In this document: positions 1-5,407 of the stretch, piece after piece
Layout: the number at the start of each line of letters is the position of its first letter
How positions within the stretch are numbered: position 1 is the first letter of the stretch
Assembly (NCBI GenBank): GCA_041745535.1
Contig: JBGTIS010000260.1
Coordinates: 1 to 10,463, forward strand
Origin: JBGTIS01 sp041745535
GTDB lineage: Bacteria; Bacteroidota; Bacteroidia; Cytophagales; Cyclobacteriaceae
Length of the DNA: 10,463 nt
Reading direction: 5' to 3'
The notes under the pieces: model-generated
Database searches by the model: none
What the model was told of the DNA's origin: nothing
What the model saw: the letters and a program-made list of their open reading frames with translations, nothing else
Program-made: the position numbers and the translations under genes

Positions 1-1281
1 ACTGCCATAGTCGGAGCGCAGGTTAATAAGGCTCCTTCCGCGGATGGTGGAGTTCTCTACGGTTAAGGTTCCGCTGCCAATGGCATTGATTCCCATGTGT
101 CCCAGGGTCGAGTTGCGGATGGTGGCATTGGCAACCCCCTTATGGGCATCGAACCGGGAAAAGATACAACTGTCATAAAGCAGATTCTTGCAGTAGTTAG
201 AACCCAGGATTCCCCAATAAGTGCGATCGTTAATGTCATTGGTCTGGCTGCAGTTTATGAATGATACATTCAGGGCGCGGCCGACTGAAATGTCGTAAGT
301 GCCCATGGAGACGGGCTTCCCTGCCGAGCCAATAGTACTGTATGTTTTGTGTCCGGTAAGGATGGTGTTCTTCACCGTTACGTAGGAGCAGTCACCAATA
401 TTGATGAAGCCGCCATAGGGCGCACCATGATCTCCTTCGTCCGTGACACGGTGTTCCAGCCCATCAACAAGCACATTGGAGCGCCTGATCGCGATGTTTC
501 GGCTATAATAGGTGTACTTCGATTCAGCTTTATTGGCAATGGTGGTAAAGCGTCCCCCAATGATATTCAGTGTCTTCTCGTCAATGGGCAGGGCGGTGAT
601 CTCCGTGATCTGGTCGAAGTCCCAGATGATCGGAGCGTCCATATCTACATTGCCGTTTTTATCAACGACAAAGATATCGGTCTGCGGAGATCCATTGTCC
701 TGGTTTAGCCCAAACCGGATGTAGTGTTTTACTTGGGAATTGGTAACCGTGATCAGACAGGTGCCGGGCAAAGAGACGTCGATTTTCTCCTGATTCCGCT
801 TCAGCGAAGATATCGCTTCAAGTTTAAACGGTCGCAGGCTGGAACTGACCATGAAAACAGATGCATCACGGTTTTGCACTTCGGTATCGTCAATGATGAA
901 GGCCGCCGTGCCGAAATCGGTGTCGGTCCGAATGACTGCTGTGCGCTCCTTTCCGACAATGTAGTAGGTGGCCCCATTGTCGGCTTTTACCAAAAGGCCT
1001 TGCTGATTGGCGAATGCATGGGCCGCGGCGATAGCGTCTATATCATCGGTTTTGCCGTCGCCCCTGGCACCGAAGTCACTGTAGCGGACCAAACCATTGG
1101 TTTTAAATTTAAGGACATCCTTCGGGGATATATTTACATGTAATTCCCCATTTTCAGTTGTGCGTACCTGGGTTTTCTTCTTTTCAGATGTTATCACTAC
1201 ATTTTCAAGCGGGCTATTAGTCTGCCCCCGTGCCACAATTACATAGGTTAATAAGAACCATAAGAGCATATATTTCATCAT
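1..1281 (-). CDS. Secreted right-handed beta-helix (pectate lyase superfamily) protein, C-terminus beyond window
   Basis: Reading the minus strand from the ATG at 1281 gives 427 uninterrupted codons to the window edge with no stop. A second ATG follows immediately, so the start could be one codon later. Residues 1-20 form a signal peptide (MMKYMLLWFLLTYVIVARGQ), implying export. Residues 69-84 read DFGARGDGKTDDIDAI, the hallmark N-terminal loop of the pectate-lyase-3/GH28-like beta-helix family. From about residue 190 onward short strand repeats appear, with Asn/Ser/Gly turns (NIIGGRFTT, NIAIRRSNVLVDGL, LYDSCIFSRF, IRNSTLGHMG, VENSTIRG), as expected for helix coils. Catalytic residues cannot be assigned from the part seen; polysaccharide binding or cleavage at the cell surface is an inference from the family. 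No convincing promoter or strong ribosome binding site is visible upstream. The product family is clear, the substrate unknown. Confidence 0.88.
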   Translation of the reverse strand, partial: MMKYMLLWFLLTYVIVARGQTNSPLENVVITSEKKKTQVRTTENGELHVNISPKDVLKFKTNGLVRYSDFGARGDGKTDDIDAIAAAHAFANQQGLLVKADNGATYYIVGKERTAVIRTDTDFGTAAFIIDDTEVQNRDASVFMVSSSLRPFKLEAISSLKRNQEKIDVSLPGTCLITVTNSQVKHYIRFGLNQDNGSPQTDIFVVDKNGNVDMDAPIIWDFDQITEITALPIDEKTLNIIGGRFTTIANKAESKYTYYSRNIAIRRSNVLVDGLEHRVTDEGDHGAPYGGFINIGDCSYVTVKNTILTGHKTYSTIGSAGKPVSMGTYDISVGRALNVSFINCSQTNDINDRTYWGILGSNYCKNLLYDSCIFSRFDAHKGVANATIRNSTLGHMGINAIGSGTLTVENSTIRGRSLINLRSDYGS

Positions 1282-1512
1282 GAGCGTATTTTAATAGTAA
1301 GCAATTTCAGAAAAAATCAATAAGGTTGTTAGATAGTAGGTTTATGGGTAAAGCTCATCACAAACTGGCAATATACATTTTTTCGACTATTTTACTCACA
1401 ATTGTTTGTTTTATTAGGACAAACAGCGAACGTCAGCCATTTGAAATCAATTTGGAAAAGTAGAATTTGATATTTTTTTATCCCATCAATTTCCGCTGCG
1501 AACCTGGGGATT

Positions 1513-1628
1513 GGCACACAACGGTCAAGTGTGAGCACTCGGCCGACTTATTGGCGTTTTTATTTCCGTTTTACATTTTGGCTATTTGGAGCAACTATCT
1601 TGCGAGCTTTGTTTTGCTAGGCTGTGCC
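1513..1628 (-). repeat. attC-like element, copy 1 (interrupted)
   Basis: On the minus strand this ends with the core GTTGTGTGCC (1522-1513). Its central part is related to the elements at 3185-3320 and 4439-4574. Positions 1540-1591 align without gaps to 3209-3260 with 42 of 52 bases identical. The stretch from TTGGAG (1586) to GCTAGGC (1622) aligns without gaps to the 4439-4574 copy, including the shared TTTTGCTAGGC. Homology stops at about 1625-1628, exactly where coding remnants of an IS91-type element begin. The missing inverse core seems to lie beyond the insertion, at 2361-2374. The unexplained stretch 1282-1512 between this element and the beta-helix gene is AT-rich, and I see no gene or clear site in it. 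Confidence 0.6.
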
Positions 1629-2091
1629 TTTAAGCAAACATCTGGTGAGAGGACTGCACAGGTATTTAGAAAATGAACATCCTCACAACTGGCTCTTCAA
1701 CGGTAAAAATGCCGAAGGTGAGGCAGTGGCTTATTCTCAAAGAGGAGTACAGTGGGTGGTCAGAGAAGCCCGTAAAGGTGCTCAGCAACTGGAAATGACA
1801 CTTTCAGATAAAGAGTTTATTAGAAGATTTAGACAGCATATTTTGCCAAAGGGTTTTGTCAGAATCCGGCACTATGGTTTTCTCTCAAGTAGCTGGAAAA
1901 AAATCAGATTGCATCAACTCCAGCAAATGCTTGGATATAAAACCAAAAATGCTGGTGTCTCAAAACAAAAAATTACCTCTCACCGAAAGTGCGGTTGTTG
2001 CCTTACAGGTACTTTGCTTACCATAAGCATTTTTCATGGTAGACCACCTCCTTCTTTTTGGATTAAAAAGATCAACCAGCAGAAAAAATAG
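1627..2091 (+). pseudogene. Fusion remnant: tyrosine recombinase fragment joined to IS91-family transposase C-terminus
   Basis: The open frame (possible GTG at 1624) starts directly at the break in the upstream repeat. About the first 50 residues (PLSKHLVRGLHRYLENEHP, then WLFNG and YSQRGVQWVVREARKGA) look like the middle of a XerC/D-type recombinase just before its HxLRH box. The catalytic Arg-His...Tyr half is absent. The frame then passes into an IS91 transposase tail: MTLSDKEFIRRFRQHILPKG and FVRIRHYGFLSS are typical, and the end has a zinc-ribbon-like CGCC followed by RPPPSFW. The catalytic HUH and tyrosine parts of the transposase are missing. The result is an in-frame deletion product that can neither recombine nor transpose by itself. 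The identity of both halves is a family judgement from motif similarity. Confidence 0.72.
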
Positions 2092-2142
2092 CTTCCTATA
2101 TTCCCATTGTTCAGGTGGCCTGGGACTGCTACGCCCAGATCT

Positions 2143-2174
2143 ATCAAAAACAGGTTCTGTTTTCTGCTTTTGAT
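2143..2174. repeat. Inverted repeat in IS91-type element tail
   Basis: ATCAAAAACAG (2143-2153) is repeated in inverse as CTGCTTTTGAT (2164-2174) with one mismatch, leaving a 10-base loop. A shorter hairpin, CTGGG...CCCAG (2120-2138), lies just before it. Together with the hairpins at 2232-2251 and 2330-2345 this makes the 3' part of the element strongly structured, as expected for the terminator end of a rolling-circle element. Confidence 0.45.
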
Positions 2175-2224
2175 CAGTTGATATTGCTGGATTAAGATCT
2201 GAAATCAAAGCAATTCCACACCAA

Positions 2225-2251
2225 CAAAAAAGGAAGGCCTGAAAACCTTCC
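2225..2251 (-). terminator. Rho-independent terminator, minus strand
   Basis: On the minus strand the sequence reads GGAAGG, an 8-base loop, CCTTCC, then TTTTTTG. This is a perfect 6-bp GC-rich stem followed by a T-run. It lies about 130 bases beyond the higA stop and could end the higBA transcript, although the DNA itself belongs to the tail of the inserted IS91-type element. There is no T-run on the plus side, so it should be one-directional. Confidence 0.65.
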
Positions 2252-2329
2252 CTCATGGATTTCTCCAAACCCGACTCAATTCCCATAGAATAACCATCTT
2301 CTCTCTCGCCGGTTCAGTACTGGCTTCAT

Positions 2330-2345
2330 GCCGGGCCGTACCGGC
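2330..2345. repeat. GC-rich hairpin near the IS91-type element end
   Basis: GCCGG (2330-2334) and CCGGC (2341-2345) form a perfect 5-bp stem with a 6-base loop. An imperfect hairpin GCCGGT...ACTGGC (2308-2324) lies just upstream. Hairpins shortly before the end are typical of the 3' terminus of IS91-like elements, so the element end is likely within the next 15 bases. Confidence 0.45.
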
Positions 2346-2360
2346 CACAGAATCTTAGTT

Positions 2361-2374
2361 GTTGTAAGTAGTGC
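2361..2374 (-). repeat. Inverse core closing the higBA cassette
   Basis: On the minus strand this reads GCACTACTTACAAC. It is the reverse complement, with one mismatch in 14, of the other end of the higBA segment (minus-strand GTTGTAAGTAATGC at 3135-3122). In integron cassettes the inverse core of the attC site pairs with the first bases of the same cassette, so the two copies are read as the two ends of one cassette. The remainder of this attC-like site continues at 1513-1628, on the far side of the IS91-type insertion. Confidence 0.55.
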
Positions 2375-2384
2375 TTTCCGTAAT

Positions 2385-2711
2385 CTATGTCAAGTTCAGA
2401 CTTTGGTTGAGCAACTCCACCTTGAAATTGATTTTTGCATTTAGCGCTCTAAAAACTTTTAGGATTATCTCAAATCGGGCGTCGGTCAGATTATTCTCGA
2501 TTTTGGAAATCTGCGCTTTTTGCACGCCAACCAATTGCCCAAGTTGGGCTTGGGTCAGCTTTCTTTCTTTTCTCGCTTGTTTGATGGCGTTGCCAATTAG
2601 GTCAAGTCGCAGTTCGTTCTCGAATTCCTCACGCTGTGGTGTTCCTTTTTTCCCGATATGCCTGTCGGTCACTTCGTCCAGACTGTAAGTTTTCATTCCT
2701 TTCTTTGCCAT
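2385..2711 (-). CDS. higA: HigA/Xre-type antitoxin with helix-turn-helix domain
   Basis: The product is a cytoplasmic DNA-binding antitoxin of about 108 residues. A classical helix-turn-helix occupies roughly residues 45-80: KQARKERKLTQAQLGQLVGV followed by QKAQISKIENN. The open frame reaches back to 2732, but the ATG at 2711 (MAKKGMKTYSLDEV) is preferred: it starts only 4 bases after the original stop of the toxin gene (TAA, 2718-2716), the usual tight coupling, whereas the longer start would lie inside higB. Toxin-first order is that of higBA modules. The antitoxin should bind the toxin and repress the shared promoter. The frame is intact although its partner is shifted. The gene is the last in its cassette: the inverse core follows 10 bases beyond the stop. 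Confidence 0.85.
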   Translation of the reverse strand: MAKKGMKTYSLDEVTDRHIGKKGTPQREEFENELRLDLIGNAIKQARKERKLTQAQLGQLVGVQKAQISKIENNLTDARFEIILKVFRALNAKINFKVELLNQSLNLT

Positions 2712-2715
2712 AACT

Positions 2716-3049
2716 TTATTTTTTAGCGACAAAATATTCTTTCATAATCCGCTCGGTCTTTGCGATTTCCTTTGGAAGTGTTTTTGCGGTTTTCTTTTCC
2801 GTGCGTGGATACCACGACAGTTTCGGTTTTGCCTGTCTTGTCCCAAAACGCAAAAAGGCGATAATACGTTTTGTTGTGAAGTGTCCGGAACTCCCAAACA
2901 TTTGAATTCAGTTTTTTGAAAAGTTCGCTATCGTTCGCAACTTGCGCTTTTCGCATATTGTAAACGATTTTCCGCTTGGCTTTTTCATCGGGCTGGTTTA
3001 GAAATTCGTTTACTTCTTTGAGCAACTCGACCTTAAATTTTGGGTTCAT
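2716..3049 (-). pseudogene. higB: HigB/RelE-superfamily (Gp49-like) toxin, frameshifted
   Basis: The minus-strand ATG at 3049 opens a Gp49-like toxin: MNPKFKVELLKEVNEFLNQP, then the conserved core WEFRTLHNKTYYRLFAFWDK and VVVSTHG. After THG (near 2798) this frame continues into a Lys/Arg-rich tail unlike the family and stops at 2723. The shifted frame supplies the expected ending (KKTAKTLPKEIAKTERIMK, then EYFVAKK, stop at 2716). Joining them needs one base to be skipped in the run AAAAGAAAA (minus strand, 2798-2790), giving a normal-length toxin of about 110 residues. Family members are ribosome-dependent mRNA endonucleases. The shift may be an inactivating mutation, a homopolymer sequencing error or, less likely, recoding. 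The first-frame protein would still contain most of the fold. Confidence 0.8.
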
Positions 3050-3066
3050 TCAGTCCGCTGTTTGTA

Positions 3067-3097
3067 CAAAAAAAGCTGTTTCTTAATTAGGAATCAA
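3067..3097 (-). promoter_or_regulatory. Possible Bacteroidota-type promoter of higBA
   Basis: On the minus strand TTG (3097-3095) is followed after 20 bases by TTTTTTTG (3074-3067), which differs from the Bacteroidota -7 consensus TAnnTTTG at one defined position. Transcription would begin about 10 bases before the higB ATG at 3049. It lies between the cassette end (3135) and the gene, where a cassette-borne promoter would be expected. Confidence 0.35.
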
Positions 3098-3121
3098 TTT
3101 TATTTTGAAGACGGATTTCTA

Positions 3122-3135
3122 GCATTACTTACAAC
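3122..3135 (-). repeat. Start of the higBA cassette (core site)
   Basis: Minus-strand GTTGTAAGTAATGC is the inverse partner of 2361-2374 (13 of 14 bases). It is taken as the 5' end of the higBA cassette. The 49 bases from 3136 to 3184, between this core and the attC-like element copy 2, match no gene and may be a leftover of another cassette. Confidence 0.5.
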
Positions 3136-3184
3136 GGTTAGTATATGTCTAAGCTACGAATGTATAGGGGGTCGTTTTAGGGTT

Positions 3185-3320
3185 GCCGCTAACGATTTGG
3201 CTAGCCGACGGCCGAATTGTTGGCGGTTTTACTTTCGTTTATCATTTGGGGGATTTGGAGAAATAAGCTTAAAAGTGCTTTTCAAAGAGGCATCATGGCT
3301 GGCGCATAATGTTACCTGCC
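3185..3320 (-). repeat. attC-like element, copy 2
   Basis: Minus-strand order: inverse core GGCAGGTAAC (3320-3311), arm GCCAGCC, a long central region, arm GGCTAGC, six bases, then core GTTAGCGGC (3193-3185). The arms pair with one mismatch. The central region is the homologue of copy 1 (42 of 52 bases over 3209-3260). The inverse core does not match the start of the cassette before it (GTTATGCCC at 3741), so that cassette seems to be a hybrid of two. The stretch 3321-3457 between this element and the next gene holds nothing I can identify. Confidence 0.55.
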
Positions 3321-3457
3321 GTTTTAACTTGTAATCAGAAAGTAACAATGCATAGTTTTTGGCAAATAGGAATGCGCGGATTTCGGCAACAAGAGTGCAC
3401 AGGTTGAGTAAAGATATAACGGTTAATTTTCTTGTTCAAAAAAAGATTGACGATTTT

Positions 3458-3709
3458 TCATACGCTAGCTTTTACCGGATAAGTTAATGTGCCAAATCCT
3501 ACTTTTGTCCATAACCCTTTTAGGGTGTTTTCTTTAAAATCAAGAATCTGTCTTTCATAGTTTAAACCTAAAGCACCCATGAAACCGGCATGCCCAACAG
3601 TTCCATGAACCGCATTTCTGTAAGTTCTCTCGCTATTTTGATCAATTTGTCCGAAGCAAAGTGTTTTCGCTAATAGGAAGATGATTACAAAGAGGTTTTT
3701 TTTGTTCAT
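3458..3709 (-). CDS. Small exported protein, probably truncated
   Basis: The frame begins at ATG 3709 (a TTG one codon earlier is also possible). It has a clear signal peptide, MNKKNLFVIIFLLAKTLCFG, with probable cleavage around FG|Q and a periplasmic or outer-membrane destination. The mature part is only about 63 residues, contains GHAGFMGALGLNYERQILDF and GLWTKVGFGTLTYPV, and stops abruptly. This resembles the first beta-hairpins of a small outer-membrane barrel-like protein, so the gene looks cut short. The cassette context agrees: the core at its start (GTTATGCCC) does not match the inverse core after it (GGCAGGTAAC), as expected if a deletion joined two cassettes inside the gene. I do not recognise a named family. 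Confidence 0.5.
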   Translation of the reverse strand: MNKKNLFVIIFLLAKTLCFGQIDQNSERTYRNAVHGTVGHAGFMGALGLNYERQILDFKENTLKGLWTKVGFGTLTYPVKASV

Positions 3710-3732
3710 CAATCAGTTCTTTTTTTTCTATA

Positions 3733-3804
3733 GGGCATAACGACTAGCATAGGCGCTAACGAGGGCATCGCCCGAGGTATGGCGCTTATGCCTTGTTACC
3801 CTGC
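3733..3804 (-). repeat. attC-like element, short form, after mazF
   Basis: Minus-strand order: inverse core GCAGGGTAAC (3804-3795), AAG, arm GCATAAGCGC, a short loop region, arm GCGCCTATGC, TAGTC, then core GTTATGCCC (3741-3733). The arms pair over 10 positions with one G-T mismatch. The inverse core is the exact reverse complement, over 10 bases, of GTTACCCTGC at the start of the mazEF cassette (4448-4439). The mazF stop lies 4 bases before the inverse core, the usual place of an attC site in a gene cassette. Confidence 0.65.
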
Positions 3805-3808
3805 GTTT

Positions 3809-4132
3809 TCAATCAACAAACGTTTCTTTGATAATTGCTTTACAACTTTTAATCTCTTTAGTTGTAATTTTTCCCAGTATTCTGACAATCCGACTTTTAT
3901 CAATCGTTCGTATCTGGTCAATGACTATCCAACCTGTCTGGTTATTATGTCGCGCTTTTATCCTGGTAGGATATGGTTTACTTTTGGTAGTCATAGGTGC
4001 GACAATGATGGTTCTTAAATTATCATTGATTTCATTGGGTGATATGACTAAACAGGGTCTGGTTTTCCTTATTTCACTTCCTACCGTCGGATCCAGATTA
4101 ACCAAGACTATCGCGTATTGCTTTAATTCCAT
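3809..4132 (-). CDS. mazF: MazF/PemK-family endoribonuclease toxin
   Basis: The product is 107 residues, the usual size for the family. It shows the MazF signature order: an N-terminal strand followed by VNLDPTVGSEIRKTRPCLVI, then NDNLRTIIVAPMTT, a basic loop with PYPTRIKA, GWIVIDQIRTIDKSRIVRIL and an I-rich C-terminal helix (Glu-Ile-Lys then AIIKETF). Family members cut single-stranded mRNA at short motifs and are neutralised by MazE. The ATG at 4132 lies inside the end of mazE (10-base overlap), so the two are translationally coupled. All expected conserved positions I can recognise are present, so the toxin appears functional. It is the last gene of its cassette. Confidence 0.93.
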   Translation of the reverse strand: MELKQYAIVLVNLDPTVGSEIRKTRPCLVISPNEINDNLRTIIVAPMTTKSKPYPTRIKARHNNQTGWIVIDQIRTIDKSRIVRILGKITTKEIKSCKAIIKETFVD

Positions 4133-4368
4133 TCCTCAAAACTTTCATCCTCAAAAACATCATCCATGAGTAGTTGATCGTCTTGGTTGTCATGCATTTC
4201 CTTAAAAGCTTCATCCCAACCTTTTCTTGGTGTATCGATCGGACGAAGTACAATCTGTCCTTTTTCCAGAATTACCTCAACTTTATCTTTGATATTATAT
4301 CTATCGAGTACTGATTTGTTCAATCTAAGTCCTTTCGAGTTGCCAATTTGTATGATTGAAACTTCCAT
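4123..4368 (-). CDS. mazE: MazE-type antitoxin (AbrB/MazE N-terminal domain)
   Basis: The 81-residue product begins with the swapped-hairpin AbrB/MazE domain: MEVSIIQIGNSKGLRLNKSV, then LDRYNIKDKVEVILEKGQIVL (residues 1-42). An acidic flexible tail rich in Asp/Glu (DNQDDQLL, DDVFEDESFEEWN) follows and should wrap around and block MazF. The N-terminal domain dimerises, binds DNA and represses the operon. A 14-bp perfect palindrome overlapping the -7 promoter element lies 12 bases upstream of the ATG and is a good operator candidate. The gene precedes and overlaps mazF by 10 bases. The start is unambiguous. Confidence 0.93.
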   Translation of the reverse strand: MEVSIIQIGNSKGLRLNKSVLDRYNIKDKVEVILEKGQIVLRPIDTPRKGWDEAFKEMHDNQDDQLLMDDVFEDESFEEWN

Positions 4369-4380
4369 AATTACATCTTA

Positions 4381-4420
4381 TTTGTAATTACAAAGTTATT
4401 ACAATTTAATAAAGTTCCAA
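4381..4420 (-). promoter_or_regulatory. mazEF promoter with overlapping palindromic operator
   Basis: On the minus strand TTG (4420-4418), 19 bases, then TAACTTTG (4398-4391) matches the Bacteroidota consensus TTG-N19-TAnnTTTG. A perfect 14-bp palindrome, TTTGTAATTACAAA (4394-4381), overlaps the end of the -7 element, and further GTAAT half-sites flank it on both sides. A repressor bound there would block transcription, fitting MazE-MazF autoregulation. The cassette thus appears to carry its own promoter. Confidence 0.6.
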
Positions 4421-4438
4421 GTTAGTTTAAATTTTAAT

Positions 4439-4574
4439 GCAGGGTAACGACTAAGTGCAGCCGACTGCCGGGCATGGTTGCTGTTTTTTTACCGAGTATC
4501 AATTTTCGTGCTTGGAGCATCAGACAATCAAGCTAGTTTTTGCTAGGCAGTCGGCCGCACAATGTTATGCCCTG
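4439..4574 (-). repeat. attC-like element, copy 3 (long form, intact)
   Basis: Minus-strand order: inverse core CAGGGCATAAC (4574-4564), ATT, a 15-base arm, a 76-base centre, a 15-base arm, TTAGTC, then core GTTACCCTGC (4448-4439). The arms GTGCAGCCGACTGCC (plus 4455-4469) and GGCAGTCGGCCGCAC (4546-4560) pair with a single mismatch. The centre is homologous to copy 1 (shared TTGGAGCA and TTTTGCTAGGC). This is the clearest member of the family. It lies between the mazEF cassette and the Rpn nuclease gene, whose stop is 12 bases before the inverse core. Confidence 0.68.
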
Positions 4575-4585
4575 TGTTTTTTCGT

Positions 4586-5356
4586 TTATCGCTTTTCTAT
4601 TTGTTTTTTTGTCAATCTTGTATATTTAGCAATCATCTCTATCGGATGTCCATCTTTTTTCATCTCTTTTGCTATTTCAAAATCTCTTTTTTGCACGGCT
4701 GTTGATATAGCATAGTCCATCGTGTTTTGATTCTCACGATAAACTTTTAAACTTTCTTCATATGCTTTCATATCTTCTGGTTTTAATTTGGCTATCTCAG
4801 CTTCGTTGAACAATCTTTCAAATACCTTTTCTTGTAATTTAACTGGTCTACTCTGCAATTGATGCGGATTCTTCAGCACATACATCCATTTGTCAAACTG
4901 GCTTACTAATTCATCTTCAGTTTTTCTGAAATTCGGTACTTCCAAGTAGATAAACGTCAACTTAACGTAAAATACTTCCTGAGTTTGCCTATCCACTAAT
5001 TGAATTTCCCGCTGATATCTATCTAAATTACTCTGATCTGGAAGGCTAAAATTCAAAATCCCGATTGTATAAACAGCCTTCAAATAATAATCCCATTTCC
5101 TGCCTTTTGGAGCCTGACTCTGAATAGGGAAGGTTGAGTAAAAGATACTTCTGTCTTTGAAGCATAACTGCTCAGCGTTTTGTAATTCAATGATGAATTT
5201 CTCTCCTGTTTCATTCTCACAATACCAATCAAAAATCGCCTTTCTATCTGCTTCTGTATTGCCCAAATTCTCAGTATTCAGGTAAGTCAAATCTTGAATC
5301 TGTTCTCTATCGCTGAGAACTTGATTCAGAAAATCAATTATTAAGATTTTGGTCAA
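4586..5356 (-). CDS. Rpn-family PD-(D/E)XK nuclease/putative transposase, N-terminally truncated
   Basis: The product matches the Rpn/PDDEXK_2 family (recombination-promoting nuclease). Typical features are LNTENLG, then the nuclease core AIFDWYC...GEKFIIELQN (Asp43, Glu57, Gln59), YYLKAVYTIGILNF in the middle and the C-terminal DGHPIEMIAKYTRLTKKQIE helix pair. Characterised relatives are metal-dependent DNA endonucleases. Full-length members begin with about 25-30 further residues (DxxFKxxFG-like); here the first recognisable block is IIDFLNQVLS. The only start is a TTG at 5356, with an in-frame TAA about ten codons upstream, so the N-terminus is missing and the gene may be inactive. It lies just before an attC-like site, as a cassette gene would, but no matching cassette start is visible upstream up to 6362. 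Confidence 0.75.
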   Translation of the reverse strand: MTKILIIDFLNQVLSDREQIQDLTYLNTENLGNTEADRKAIFDWYCENETGEKFIIELQNAEQLCFKDRSIFYSTFPIQSQAPKGRKWDYYLKAVYTIGILNFSLPDQSNLDRYQREIQLVDRQTQEVFYVKLTFIYLEVPNFRKTEDELVSQFDKWMYVLKNPHQLQSRPVKLQEKVFERLFNEAEIAKLKPEDMKAYEESLKVYRENQNTMDYAISTAVQKRDFEIAKEMKKDGHPIEMIAKYTRLTKKQIEKR

Positions 5357-5405
5357 TCCAATAATACGGATTTACTTCCCATTGCCAAACTTTTAATATT
5401 TCCAT
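5334..5405 (-). CDS. Very small open frame of 23 codons, doubtful
   Basis: An ATG at 5405 with AAGG just ahead opens MEILKVWQWEVNPYYWIDQN plus three residues, overlapping the start of the Rpn gene. It begins three bases after the TIGR04255 stop, which is good translational coupling, and is unusually rich in Trp and Tyr. It matches no family I know and may only be debris from the junction where the Rpn gene lost its beginning. Confidence 0.2.
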   Translation of the reverse strand: MEILKVWQWEVNPYYWIDQNLNN

Positions 5406-5407
5406 CC

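Larger units (their letters stand above)
1625..2360 (+). mobile_element. Internally deleted IS91-type element
   Basis: The block contains a fused remnant of a tyrosine recombinase and an IS91-type transposase, followed by about 270 bases rich in inverted repeats, which resemble the replication-terminator end of IS91-like elements. In Bacteroidota such elements often carry both genes side by side; here everything between the middle of the recombinase and the C-terminal part of the transposase is gone. The flanks are the two halves of one attC-like site: conserved repeat up to about 1625 on the left and the inverse core at 2361-2374 on the right. The element therefore appears to have landed inside that site. 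Exact ends and any target duplication cannot be fixed by eye. Confidence 0.6.

Noticed and set aside
349..1143. Plus-strand open frames of 70-139 codons
   Set aside because: They are antisense shadows of the beta-helix gene, which is open on the minus strand over the whole stretch with a signal peptide and a family motif.
1467..1676. Plus-strand 69-codon frame
   Set aside because: It crosses attC-like copy 1 and the insertion boundary; the sequence is explained by the repeat and has no protein-like features.
1960..2286. Minus-strand 108-codon frame
   Set aside because: It is antisense to the transposase C-terminus and runs through the hairpin-rich tail of the IS91-type element; no domain is recognisable.
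2790..2798. Programmed frameshifting in higB as the preferred explanation
   Set aside because: I see no pseudoknot or stop-codon context typical of recoding, and related toxins are not known to need it; error or mutation is simpler.
3062..3334. Plus-strand 90-codon frame
   Set aside because: It covers attC-like copy 2 and the higBA promoter region; it is better explained by structure than by coding.
3779..4387. Plus-strand frames opposite mazEF
   Set aside because: They are antisense shadows of two clearly conserved genes.
1513..4574. CRISPR array
   Set aside because: The repeats are long, palindromic, irregularly spaced by hundreds of bases and separated by genes; there is no short repeat-spacer pattern and no cas gene.
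1513..4574. Complete canonical integron
   Set aside because: No integron integrase or Pc/attI region is present in the window and the cores depart from GTTRRRY; only an array without integrase can be proposed.
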